Assembly: GCA_900548285.1 (NCBI GenBank) | Contig: URKE01000055.1 | Location: forward strand, 1-11,556 | Direction: 5' to 3' | Length of the DNA: 11,556 nucleotides | Source: an uncultured Eubacteriales bacterium | GTDB taxonomy: Bacteria; Bacillota; Clostridia; Christensenellales; Borkfalkiaceae | Shown: piece after piece, positions 1 to 6,464 of the stretch | How the letters are laid out: the number at the start of each line of letters is the position of its first letter | How positions within the stretch are numbered: the first letter of the stretch is position 1 | Notes under the pieces: generated by a model | Seen by the model: only the letters and a program-made list of their open reading frames with translations | What the model was told of the DNA's origin: nothing | Databases searched by the model: none | Position numbers and translations under genes: made by a program

Positions 1-2
1 CC

Positions 3-104
3 CGAACGGTCGCGGAAAATGGCGAAAAAGACGCCTTTTCGGTAATTAGTGATAAGGAATGTAATGCCTATGAAAGAAGACAAAAGAAAAATTTCGCCGG
101 ATGA
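3..104 (+). CDS. Possible C-terminal tail of an upstream gene (partial)
   Basis: This frame is open from the left edge to a TGA at 102-104 and would encode about 33 residues beginning RTVAENGEKDAFSVISDKE. Codon choice (GAA, AAA, GAC, GCG, TCG) resembles the other genes here, and the peptide is polar and protein-like. It would overlap the start of the cysteine-rich gene by about 40 bases, longer than the 26-base scpA/scpB overlap in the same window. The other two forward frames stop earlier, at 43-45 and 46-48, and look less natural because they use CGG and CGC arginines that are rare here. I do not recognise the product. Too little is visible to decide whether this is real. Confidence 0.3.
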   Translation, partial: RTVAENGEKDAFSVISDKECNAYERRQKKNFAG

Positions 105-258
105 CGAAGAAGAGTGCGTTTTATACGACAGAAAATGTATCGGTTGCGGAGAGTGCGAACTGTGCGACCTCGATCCGCTTAAAATTTGCGACAACTGCGG
201 AAAGTGCATCGAAATGAACGACGTTGCGAGTATAAAAATAGATTCTGTGGAAAAGTAA
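64..258 (+). CDS. Small eight-cysteine protein, probable metal or Fe-S binder
   Basis: Encodes 64 residues from ATG 64. The sequence AAGGA at 54-58 lies 5 nt upstream. ATG 70 (62 aa) and GTG 49 are alternative starts. The protein has a charged N terminus, then eight cysteines in two clusters: a lone Cys18, then CIGCGECELC (Cys25, 28, 31, 34) and CDNCGKC (Cys42, 45, 48). The spacing is C-x2-C-x2-C-x2-C then C-x2-C-x2-C. There is no signal peptide or membrane segment, so it should be cytosolic. Iron-sulfur or zinc binding is inferred from cysteine spacing only. The classical ferredoxin CxxCxxCxxxCP pattern is not complete, because no proline follows the last cysteine of either cluster. I believe similar small proteins occur in other Clostridia but cannot name a characterised family. 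The gene is followed by 119 bases before the next gene, with no clear terminator. Confidence 0.75.
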   Translation: MPMKEDKRKISPDDEEECVLYDRKCIGCGECELCDLDPLKICDNCGKCIEMNDVASIKIDSVEK

Positions 259-341
259 ACTATTCCTGCGGCCGATGTCGGGATAATCGCAAAAAATGTG
301 TGAAAATTAAATAAATACGAATAATCGCAAACTTAAAACTC

Positions 342-370
342 TTGCCATTTGACGAATAATATTATATAAT
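342..370 (+). promoter_or_regulatory. Sigma-A-type promoter of the M50-scpA-scpB operon
   Basis: TTGCCA (342-347) is followed by exactly 17 bp and then a perfect TATAAT (365-370). The -10 box ends 7 nt before the ATG at 378, so the expected transcription start is about 377-378, leaving no room for a ribosome binding site. TTGACG at 349-354 lies 17 bp from TATATT (372-377), but that pair would start transcription inside the gene and is less likely. Confidence 0.75.
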
Positions 371-377
371 ATATATT

Positions 378-1064
378 ATGGAAAAAATCATAACGACGAT
401 CGTGATTTATCTGGCAAACTTTCTTGCGATAATGATTGTTTTGCCTTGTCACGAATTCGCGCACGCATTCGCCGCGGTTAAATGCGGTGACGATACGCCT
501 AAATATGCAGGGAGATACACGCTTAATCCGTTCGCGCATTTTGACCCGTTAGGGCTTGTGATGCTGATTCTTTTGCGGTTCGGCTGGGCGAAGCCCGTTC
601 CTGTCAATCCCGATAATTTCAGAAATTATAAGCGGGGATGCGTATGGGTGTCGATTGCGGGTGTTCTGACGAATATCGTGTTGGCGATTTTGTGTTGTCC
701 TATATATCTGCTTATTGCGAGAAAAGGGTTTTTGATGATAAATGCAGAATGGGCGATTTATCTGAACACGCTGATATACGGTTTTTTCTATTCGCTTTTT
801 TATATCAACGTCGGTTTGTTTGTGTTCAATCTTCTGCCTGTATATCCGCTTGACGGATTCAGGCTTTACGATGCGCTGACCACAAATCACGGCAGAGTTT
901 ATTACACGTTGAGAAAAAACGGATTTTATATCCTTATAGGTATTATTCTTCTCGGATACGTTGCCGATATTACGGGAATCTGGTGGCTTGATTTTCTGCC
1001 GGTTATCACGAATTACGTTGCAACGCCGATTATTAAGTTGTGGGGTTTGATCTTAGGGTTATGA
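378..1064 (+). CDS. M50 (site-2 protease) family intramembrane metalloprotease
   Basis: Encodes a 228-residue polytopic membrane protein of the short site-2 protease type (YwhC-like), with no PDZ or CBS domain. Residues 25-29, HEFAH, form the HExxH zinc motif (His25, Glu26, His29) inside the first membrane helix. GRYTLNP at 45-51 and HFDPLG at 54-59 are the family's conserved loop. NLLPVYPLDGFRL at 151-163 carries the third metal ligand, Asp159, in the (N/P)xxDG motif. Further hydrophobic stretches lie near 58-70, 90-113, 126-152 and 182-198. Such proteases cut membrane-embedded substrates; the substrate here is unknown. Reading upstream in frame, a TAA at 357-359 leaves ATG 378 as the only normal start. 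No Shine-Dalgarno precedes it, and the -10 box sits 7 nt away, so the message is probably leaderless. It overlaps scpA by the four bases ATGA, which suggests coupled translation. Confidence 0.93.
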   Translation: MEKIITTIVIYLANFLAIMIVLPCHEFAHAFAAVKCGDDTPKYAGRYTLNPFAHFDPLGLVMLILLRFGWAKPVPVNPDNFRNYKRGCVWVSIAGVLTNIVLAILCCPIYLLIARKGFLMINAEWAIYLNTLIYGFFYSLFYINVGLFVFNLLPVYPLDGFRLYDALTTNHGRVYYTLRKNGFYILIGIILLGYVADITGIWWLDFLPVITNYVATPIIKLWGLILGL

Positions 1065-1939
1065 GCGATATAACTGAAAACGAAGAATTAAAAAAAGATA
1101 CGGCAACTGCCGAACAGCAGAATATTTACGATTATTATTCTATAAAAGCGAACGGTTTTGAGTCCGTAGTGGATTATACCACGAAGATTTCCAACTTCGA
1201 AGGTCCGCTCGATTTGCTTTTGTATCTCGTTAACAAAGCGGAAATTTCCATCCGCGATATATTCGTTTCCGAAGTTACGGAGCAATTCATCGAATACGTC
1301 CGTTCGGCCGAAGATCTCGATATGGAGCGCGAGAGCGAATATCTCGGAATGGCGGCAACTCTTCTGGAAATCAAATCCAAAGAATTGTTACCGATAATGC
1401 AGTTCGATTGGGAAAACGACGGCATGGAGGACGATATGTTTGACGATCCTCAGGAAAATATTTTCCGTCAACTCGAAGAATACAAACTCTTCAAAGAGGC
1501 GAGCGAAAACCTGAAAAAACAGGAAACGGTGGATATTTTCTATAAAGAGCCGGACGAGTCGGCTACCGACGTAAGGATAGAATACACCGATTTTAACCTT
1601 AAAAATCTCGTCGACGCGTTCTCGAAACTTCTTGCAAGGCTCGATCTCGAAAAGAGAATAAAGAACGCTCAGAAAGAGATTCCTAAGGAAGTTTTCACCG
1701 TTGCGGATAAAATCAACTATATAAAAACCACGATGCTCGAAAGGCAGACGTGCAGTTTCTTTGAACTTTTCAAAGAGGACGCGTCGAGAATGGAAGTCAT
1801 AACGACGTTTCAGGCTCTTCTGGAATTGTTGAAATTGCAATATTTAACGTGCGAGCAATCGGAAACTTTTGGCGATATAACAATTAATTTAAGAGAAGAC
1901 AGGAGTGAAGAAATTGGAGACCTTAGCGAGTATAATTGA
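1061..1939 (+). CDS. scpA: Segregation and condensation protein A (kleisin)
   Basis: ScpA is the kleisin subunit of the bacterial SMC-ScpA-ScpB condensin, which compacts and segregates the chromosome. The family N-terminal signature is visible as ISNFEGPLDLLLYLVNKAEI at 43-62, followed by IRDIFVSEVTEQFIEYV and the LGMAATLLEIKSKELLP helix at 95-111, where ScpA binds the SMC neck and ScpB. The C-terminal winged helix (about 210-275, from EVFTVADKINYI through FQALLELLKLQ) binds the SMC head. ATG 1061 overlaps the upstream stop as ATGA; an in-frame GTG at 1040 would add seven residues and is less likely. At 292 aa it is somewhat long, because about 40 acidic residues precede the point where most ScpA proteins start. 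The extra start might be real or might mean an internal start is used, although no internal ATG precedes the core domain. It overlaps scpB by 26 bases. Confidence 0.96.
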   Translation: MSDITENEELKKDTATAEQQNIYDYYSIKANGFESVVDYTTKISNFEGPLDLLLYLVNKAEISIRDIFVSEVTEQFIEYVRSAEDLDMERESEYLGMAATLLEIKSKELLPIMQFDWENDGMEDDMFDDPQENIFRQLEEYKLFKEASENLKKQETVDIFYKEPDESATDVRIEYTDFNLKNLVDAFSKLLARLDLEKRIKNAQKEIPKEVFTVADKINYIKTTMLERQTCSFFELFKEDASRMEVITTFQALLELLKLQYLTCEQSETFGDITINLREDRSEEIGDLSEYN

Positions 1940-2699
1940 GTCGATATTGTTTGTTTCCGGCGACGCCGTTGCCGTAAAAGATATTTCCGAAAAACTTTGC
2001 CTTACCGACAAAGAAGTGTTATCGATTGCCGAAAAACTGCAGAGAGAAAAGTATAACGCCGACAGCGGTATTCATTTGCTCATTTTTAACAAAAAGTTGC
2101 AATTCGGAACGAATAAAAACAACGCCGAAAGCGTTGCAACCGTTCTCAACCCGATAAAAGAGCGCGAACTCTCGAGAAGTATGCTCGAAGTCGCTGCGAT
2201 TATCGCTTACAAACAACCCGTTACGAGAATGGATCTCGAAGATATAAGAAATTGCAGCTGCGAGTACGCGCTTCAGAACCTTCTCAAACTCGGAGTCGTG
2301 GAGGTTGTCGGAAGAAAGGATAGCATCGGTCATCCCGCGCTTTTCGGAACGACGGATAACTTTTTGAAACGTTTCCAGATTTCATCGCTCGACGAGTTAC
2401 CCGATTACGACGGACTTATCGATAAAATCAAGAAGTTGCATGGCGACGACGACGCATACCTGTTCAAGAAAGACGTATATAACGAGGCGGATGATCCCGA
2501 ATACAACGGAGAGAATCAGACTGCGGACAACGCGGAAACCGTTGCAAACTCCCCCGACGGAAAAGAAAACGTCAGTATATTCGACGCCGTAGATAACACG
2601 TTCGGCAAGACCGACGACGAAGAGGAAAATTCGGATCCGGAAAAAACGGCGGACGAAAACGATTTGCCTGCGGACGATACCGACGACGAAACTGCCTGA
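1914..2699 (+). CDS. scpB: Segregation and condensation protein B
   Basis: ScpB dimers bind ScpA and complete the SMC condensin. The family start is seen in METLASIIESILFVSG when translation begins at TTG 1914, preceded by AGGAG at 1901-1905 with 8 nt spacing. The upstream GTG at 1905 would overlap that Shine-Dalgarno, so I prefer TTG. Two winged-helix domains follow: the first at about 1-85, the second at about 90-180, including LEVAAIIAYKQPVTRMDLEDI and the conserved GRKDSIGHPALFGTTDNFL. Beyond about residue 180 there is a 75-80-residue tail that is strongly acidic and low in complexity (DDEEEN, DDTDDETA), which ordinary ScpB proteins of about 190-200 residues lack or have shorter. The gene starts inside scpA and ends the operon. 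A terminator follows at 2773-2806. Confidence 0.95.
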   Translation: METLASIIESILFVSGDAVAVKDISEKLCLTDKEVLSIAEKLQREKYNADSGIHLLIFNKKLQFGTNKNNAESVATVLNPIKERELSRSMLEVAAIIAYKQPVTRMDLEDIRNCSCEYALQNLLKLGVVEVVGRKDSIGHPALFGTTDNFLKRFQISSLDELPDYDGLIDKIKKLHGDDDAYLFKKDVYNEADDPEYNGENQTADNAETVANSPDGKENVSIFDAVDNTFGKTDDEEENSDPEKTADENDLPADDTDDETA

Positions 2700-2708
2700 C
2701 GGATTTTT

Positions 2709-2744
2709 TATAAGTGAATATTATATTATAAGTGAATATTGTAT
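2709..2744. repeat. Two-copy 18-bp tandem repeat
   Basis: Units 2709-2726 and 2727-2744 share TATAAGTGAATATT, and the last four bases are ATAT in the first and GTAT in the second, a single mismatch over 18 bp. It is AT-rich and lies between the scpB stop and the terminator, so it is probably transcribed as 3' untranslated sequence. No function is evident. Confidence 0.85.
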
Positions 2745-2772
2745 TCAAGCAGATTATATTATTGATAATAAG

Positions 2773-2806
2773 CCCCTTGCTCGTTTTCGCGAGTTGAGGG
2801 GTTTTT
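2773..2806 (+). terminator. Intrinsic terminator of the scpAB operon
   Basis: CCCCT at 2773-2777 pairs with AGGGG at 2797-2801, and CTCG at 2780-2783 pairs with CGAG at 2790-2793. The two helices are separated by a small internal loop and capped by TTTTCG. A run of five T follows at 2802-2806. This separates scpAB from the downstream cluster. Confidence 0.9.
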
Positions 2807-2840
2807 ACATACTTTTTTTATCTTGCGGCAAAATATTTTT

Positions 2841-3368
2841 ATGAAATATGCCGTTATTTTTATTATTTTATCTGTTGTTATAATTCCTTTACCGTTTTCG
2901 GTAAAAGGCATTTTTTCATTTAATAATAAAAAAACTTACTTCAATTTATACTTTTGCAAGGTTATAAAATTAAAATCGGCGTATATTAATTACAATGACG
3001 GAAAATTCTATCTTCACCTTACGGATAAGAAAGCGATCGAATTCAAGCCGGGCGATATGATGCCCCGAATGGATAACATCGACGTTTTAGAATTGTTTGT
3101 CTTTACGAAAATAAGATACGCTCTCGTTCTCGACGGCGCGGAAAGCATAGAAAAATTTATTGCAATTTCGTTAGTAAATCAAATGAATTTTATAACGTTT
3201 TCCGTCTTGAAAGAAATTAGTCCCTCGATAGATTTTAAGGGTAGCACGGTTATTTGCGACGACAAAAAAACAAACGGTATTTATTTCGATATCGCCATAT
3301 GTTTCAGTATTCTGAAAATTATCGCAGAGATAATAAAAGGTTTATTTAAAAGGAGTAAAAATGCTTAA
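2841..3368 (+). CDS. DUF2953-like membrane-anchored protein
   Basis: Encodes 175 residues from ATG 2841; a TTG at 2823 would add six residues but has no support. The N terminus has one hydrophobic helix (about 3-19), then a soluble region of mixed strands and helices with 'YFNLYFCKVIKLKSAYI', and a second hydrophobic stretch near 148-166 before a basic end (KGLFKRSKNA). I assign it to the DUF2953 type mainly by position: in many spore-forming Clostridia a DUF2953 gene lies directly before gerW/ytfJ and after scpAB. The topology fits, but the sequence match by eye is weak. The function of that family is not established. No Shine-Dalgarno is visible before the ATG, and the upstream sequence has only a poor promoter match (TTTACA at 2804-2809). 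It overlaps gerW by 8 bases. Confidence 0.8.
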   Translation: MKYAVIFIILSVVIIPLPFSVKGIFSFNNKKTYFNLYFCKVIKLKSAYINYNDGKFYLHLTDKKAIEFKPGDMMPRMDNIDVLELFVFTKIRYALVLDGAESIEKFIAISLVNQMNFITFSVLKEISPSIDFKGSTVICDDKKTNGIYFDIAICFSILKIIAEIIKGLFKRSKNA

Positions 3369-3753
3369 AGAAAATAAAGAAATTAAGGAAAACAAAATAA
3401 AAGAACTGATGAGCGCGGCTATGAAAGACATAAATTCGCTTGTTGACGTAAATACCGTTATTGGAAAGCCGTTTACCATAAATGACGGAACAATGATAAT
3501 TCCCGTCACGAAAGTCACTATGGGCTTTATGACGGGCGGAGGAGAGTACGGCGAAATAAAGAAAATCAACGCATCTCCCGATATACCTTTCGCGGGCGGG
3601 AGCAGCGCGATCGTTTCGCTTAAACCAACGGGTTTTCTCATCGGCAAGGGTAAAGGTGTGAAACTTATAACTGTTCCGACAGACGCTTTTTCGAGGGCTT
3701 TCGAAACGGCGGAGGAGTTCATAAAAACTTTCAAAAATGAAGATAAAGATTAA
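3361..3753 (+). CDS. ytfJ: GerW/YtfJ family sporulation-type protein
   Basis: Encodes 130 residues of the GerW (YtfJ) family. The family core is easy to see: LVDVNTVIGKPF at 28-39, then DGTMIIPVTKVTMGFMTGGGEYG, the glycine-rich PFAGGSSAIVSLKPTGFLI, and KGVKLITV near 100-107. In Bacillus subtilis GerW is made in the forespore and is needed for normal germination with L-alanine; the biochemical role is unknown. There is no signal peptide. The start is clear because AAAGGAG lies just upstream at 3349-3355 in the end of the preceding gene. It overlaps that gene by 8 bases and dacF by 17. Its presence suggests a spore-forming lineage or ancestry but does not prove sporulation, since relatives occur in non-sporulating bacteria. 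Confidence 0.92.
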   Translation: MLKENKEIKENKIKELMSAAMKDINSLVDVNTVIGKPFTINDGTMIIPVTKVTMGFMTGGGEYGEIKKINASPDIPFAGGSSAIVSLKPTGFLIGKGKGVKLITVPTDAFSRAFETAEEFIKTFKNEDKD

Positions 3754-4795
3754 ATTTTTTGTCATCATCGTCCTATTTTTCTCGATACTGATTGTTGCCG
3801 ATAAAAAAGCCGGGGCTTTCACCGTTTCAAAATCGGAAGCGGTCATGGAAGTTTCGAGCGGACGAATACTTTCGGAAACGAACGCGGACGTTGAATTACC
3901 AATGGCAAGCACCACGAAAATCGTTACGGCGATAACGGTAATCGACAATTTCGACGTCGAAAAAGAGGTTATCGTGCCGGAACAAAGCGTGGGGACGGAA
4001 GGCAGCAGCATTTATTTGAGAAAAGGCGAAAAGTACAAAGTTAAAGATTTACTTTACGGACTTATGTTACGTTCCGGAAACGACGCTGCCGAAACGCTCG
4101 CCGTAACGCTTTGCGGCAGCATCGGTGATTTTGTAAAGTTAATGAATGAAACCGCAAAGAAAACGGGGGCGACACATTCAAACTTCACAAATCCCCACGG
4201 TTTGCCGGGTAACAATCACTATACAACGGCGCGCGACCTTGCGACGATTTCCTGTTACGCGATGAAAAATCCGATTTTCAAAAAAATTGTTTCCACGAAA
4301 AAGCACGTCGCGACGGAGTTGACGAGCAGCGAAAAAAGAGTATGGATAAACAAAAACAAGATGCTTTTTAATTTCGAGGGCGCGGACGGAGTTAAAACGG
4401 GTTACACGGTCAAAGCGGGGAGATGCCTTGTGTCGAGCGCGATGCGCGACGGTATGGAAGTCGTCGGCGTTGTTCTGAACAGTCCGCAAATGTTTGAAAG
4501 ATCCTCGGAACTTCTCGAAAATGCGTTCAACGATTTCAGAATGATAAAAGTAGTCGACCCCGATCGTTTCGAAAAGGTGATTTTCGATCAAAACAAGACG
4601 GTTGCCTACAACCTTTCAAAACTATCCGAATTTTATTATCCCGTCGGGAAAAACGAAAAATTAACCTGTGTTGCGGACTTCGATTCATTTGCCGGGAAAA
4701 ATCTCGGCCCCGATGAAAAAGTGGGCGAAATAAAAATTTATTGTTCAAAACAGTTGATTTTTTCTCAAAATATCTATACACTTAATAAAGTATAA
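3737..4795 (+). CDS. dacF: D-alanyl-D-alanine carboxypeptidase (DacF type, S11)
   Basis: A low-molecular-weight penicillin-binding protein that removes the last D-alanine from peptidoglycan stem peptides. It has a signal peptide at about 1-27 (KIKIK, a hydrophobic core, cleavage near AGA-FTV). The three catalytic motifs are present: SxxK as STTK with nucleophile Ser58 and Lys61, SGN at 113-115, and KTG at 220-222. HGLPGNNHYTTARDLA (154-169) is also typical of the family. The final 75 residues form the C-terminal beta domain of PBP5-type enzymes. At 352 residues it is slightly short, and the usual C-terminal amphipathic membrane anchor is not obvious, so it could be released or loosely attached. 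It starts inside ytfJ with no good Shine-Dalgarno, which suggests coupling. In B. subtilis DacF acts in the forespore during cortex formation; the ytfJ neighbour fits that, but spmA and spmB, which often follow, are missing. Confidence 0.95.
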   Translation: MKIKIKFFVIIVLFFSILIVADKKAGAFTVSKSEAVMEVSSGRILSETNADVELPMASTTKIVTAITVIDNFDVEKEVIVPEQSVGTEGSSIYLRKGEKYKVKDLLYGLMLRSGNDAAETLAVTLCGSIGDFVKLMNETAKKTGATHSNFTNPHGLPGNNHYTTARDLATISCYAMKNPIFKKIVSTKKHVATELTSSEKRVWINKNKMLFNFEGADGVKTGYTVKAGRCLVSSAMRDGMEVVGVVLNSPQMFERSSELLENAFNDFRMIKVVDPDRFEKVIFDQNKTVAYNLSKLSEFYYPVGKNEKLTCVADFDSFAGKNLGPDEKVGEIKIYCSKQLIFSQNIYTLNKV

Positions 4796-4810
4796 ACTTA
4801 TACATTAAGT
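4780..4810. repeat. AT-rich palindrome over the dacF stop codon
   Basis: ACTTAAT (4780-4786) pairs with ATTAAGT (4804-4810), and GTATAA (4790-4795) pairs with TTATAC (4798-4803). There is a three-base AAA bulge on the left and a two-base AC centre. The dacF TAA lies within the left arm. No T-run follows, so it is a poor intrinsic terminator. It may be an RNA stability hairpin or a protein binding site. Confidence 0.6.
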
Positions 4811-4876
4811 AAAATGGAGTTTTGCGGCGCTGTTCTTAATTGATACGGCGAAACGGCAGGCTCAAGGAAAAACGAA

Positions 4877-5581
4877 ATGAGAATCAATAAATTTCTTGCC
4901 GAATGCGGAATCGCGAGCCGCAGAGGTTGCGACGAAATAATCAAAGAAAAAAGAGTTAAAGTTAACGGCAGAGTGTGTGACCTCGGTACCGAAATAGACG
5001 AAGTGAACGACAGCGTTTCCGTCGACGGGAAAAAGGTTGCCAGAGCAAGAAAATTCGAATATTACATCATGAATAAGCCCAAGGGTTGCGTATGTACGGT
5101 TAAAGACGACAAAGGCAGAAAAACCGTAATGGACTATCTCCCGAAAAACACCGCGAGAATTTTCCCCGTCGGCAGGCTCGATTACGATTCGGAAGGCCTT
5201 TTGATCTTCACAAACGACGGAGATCTCGCAAACAGACTTACCCATCCGAGCAGTGAAATTCCGAAGACGTATCTCGTCAGAATCGAGGGAACAATCGACG
5301 AAAAATCGCTTAACGACCTGAGAGGCGGCGTAATCATCGACGGACAAAAGACCAACAAAAGCAATATCCGCGTAGTCGAAGAAGGAAAAGATTACACGAA
5401 ACTCAACGTTACGATAACCGAGGGAAAGAACAGAGAAATAAGAAAAATGTTCGAATCCGTCGGCAAAAACGTAGATTTCCTTAAACGCATAAAAATCGGC
5501 GATTTAAGGCTTTCCGGGCTTAACAGAGGCGAGGTCCGCAAACTTACGCAAGAAGAGGTTTATTACCTGCAAAACGTTTAA
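4877..5581 (+). CDS. rluB: 23S rRNA pseudouridine synthase, RluB/RsuA family
   Basis: Encodes 234 residues. An S4 RNA-binding domain occupies about 1-60 (MRINKFLAECGIASRRGCDE and later KVNGRVCDLGTEID). The synthase domain follows, with MNKPKGCVCT at 65-74 and the catalytic motif GRLDYDSEGLLIFTNDG, in which Asp102 is the expected nucleophile-type aspartate. KTYLVRI and the conserved EGKNREIRKMF near 182-192 complete the family pattern. The enzyme isomerises a uridine to pseudouridine in rRNA. By homology to RluB of B. subtilis the target would be 23S rRNA near the peptidyl transferase centre, but RsuA-type 16S activity cannot be excluded by sequence alone. The start has AAGGA at 4864-4868, 8 nt before ATG. 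The next gene starts one base after the stop. Confidence 0.94.
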   Translation: MRINKFLAECGIASRRGCDEIIKEKRVKVNGRVCDLGTEIDEVNDSVSVDGKKVARARKFEYYIMNKPKGCVCTVKDDKGRKTVMDYLPKNTARIFPVGRLDYDSEGLLIFTNDGDLANRLTHPSSEIPKTYLVRIEGTIDEKSLNDLRGGVIIDGQKTNKSNIRVVEEGKDYTKLNVTITEGKNREIRKMFESVGKNVDFLKRIKIGDLRLSGLNRGEVRKLTQEEVYYLQNV

Positions 5582-5582
5582 T

Positions 5583-6347
5583 ATGGATAAAACGATTATA
5601 ACGGAAGAGTCGGAAAGTTACAACCGTCTCAAATCGGACATCAAAGATAAATACACAAAGATGATTTGCGCCGAACTCGAAGCGGTAAGGCGTTACGTCG
5701 TTGAGGAATCGTCGGTGATTTTAGGCGACGATTTTCTCGAAAAACTCGGCGAGTCGGAGCAGATTAAAAAAGAATGCGATAAAATCCGCAACGAATTCCG
5801 CTCGCGCGAAGAGTATATAAGCGCGCAGAGTGAACTTGCCGCCGCATCAAAAGCCGTCACAGCCGTCACAGCCGTAAAAAAAGACGAGTCGGAGAGCGCG
5901 GGTAAAGATAGCGAGGGCAACACTGAGGAAACCAAAAGGCTTAATAAGGCGATCAGCGCGATAACGACGCTTAACGTCACCCTTAACAACAAACTCAAGG
6001 ACAAAAACGACCGCCGCGCGATTCTCGAAAAAGAACTCAACGCGATAGTCAGAGAAAACGAAACCGGATTCAAAACCATAAACGACGAGGTTGTTTCGCG
6101 TGTCAAAAGAGCGGTTTCCGGATGCATCGCCGGTTATGCCGACGAAATAGGCAAATTAAACGAATGTTTCAACGTTAAAAGCGACGAATTGGATCTTCCT
6201 TTCGACGAAAAGGTGATTCGTCTCGATATTCCCGTTTTCGGGAGAAGAACTCGCGACGAATCCGCCGCAAGCGACGATTCGGACGACGATAAAGACGGAA
6301 AGAGAACCTTTGTTCCGAGCGACGATAATAACGGCGTTCTGAACTGA
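5583..6347 (+). CDS. Acidic helical protein of unknown function
   Basis: Encodes 254 residues that I do not recognise. The ATG lies one base after the rluB stop with no Shine-Dalgarno, so translation is probably coupled to rluB. There is no signal peptide or membrane segment. Residues 10-90 look helical with a charged heptad-like pattern (ELEAVRRYVVEES, SEQIKKECDKIRNEF). A low-complexity linker follows at about 86-117, with AVTAVTAV encoded by two exact copies of the 9-mer GCCGTCACA (5853-5870). A second helical segment runs from 118 to 200 (NKAISAITTLNVTLNNKLKD, ILEKELNAIV). The last 30 residues are strongly acidic (SDDSDDDKDGK). This could be a coiled-coil scaffold or regulator. Codon use matches its neighbours, and it is followed by a strong terminator. 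Confidence 0.88.
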   Translation: MDKTIITEESESYNRLKSDIKDKYTKMICAELEAVRRYVVEESSVILGDDFLEKLGESEQIKKECDKIRNEFRSREEYISAQSELAAASKAVTAVTAVKKDESESAGKDSEGNTEETKRLNKAISAITTLNVTLNNKLKDKNDRRAILEKELNAIVRENETGFKTINDEVVSRVKRAVSGCIAGYADEIGKLNECFNVKSDELDLPFDEKVIRLDIPVFGRRTRDESAASDDSDDDKDGKRTFVPSDDNNGVLN

Positions 6348-6371
6348 ATTTAAAGTTAAATAATACCTTAT

Positions 6372-6398
6372 GCGAACGCGAGCGCGTTCGCTTTTTTT
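6372..6398 (+). terminator. Intrinsic terminator after the rluB operon
   Basis: GCGAACGC (6372-6379) pairs perfectly with GCGTTCGC (6384-6391) around a GAGC loop, followed by seven T (6392-6398). It ends transcription of rluB and the acidic protein gene. Confidence 0.95.
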
Positions 6399-6429
6399 GC
6401 GTTCTTATCGACATAATCGTCGTTTACGC

Positions 6430-6458
6430 TTGAAATTTTTCACGCAACGGATTATAAT
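6430..6458 (+). promoter_or_regulatory. Sigma-A-type promoter of the S51 peptidase gene
   Basis: TTGAAA (6430-6435), a 17-bp spacer and a perfect TATAAT (6453-6458). Only six bases separate the -10 box from the ATG at 6465, so the predicted transcription start coincides with the A of the ATG. No ribosome binding site can fit in the message. Confidence 0.85.
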
Positions 6459-6464
6459 TGAAAT

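Noticed and set aside
283..331. Direct repeat ATAATCGCAAA (283-293 and 321-331)
   Set aside because: Only 11 bp and two copies in AT-rich sequence; chance is likely and no further copies were noticed here.
3346..4011. Minus-strand open frame of 221 codons
   Set aside because: It lies opposite ytfJ and dacF, both clear family members with intact motifs. Its composition (phenylalanine and serine rich) is that of a shadow frame.
5853..5876. Tandem GCCGTCACA copies
   Set aside because: A short in-frame coding repeat giving AVTAVTAV in a low-complexity linker; not a mobile or CRISPR-like element.
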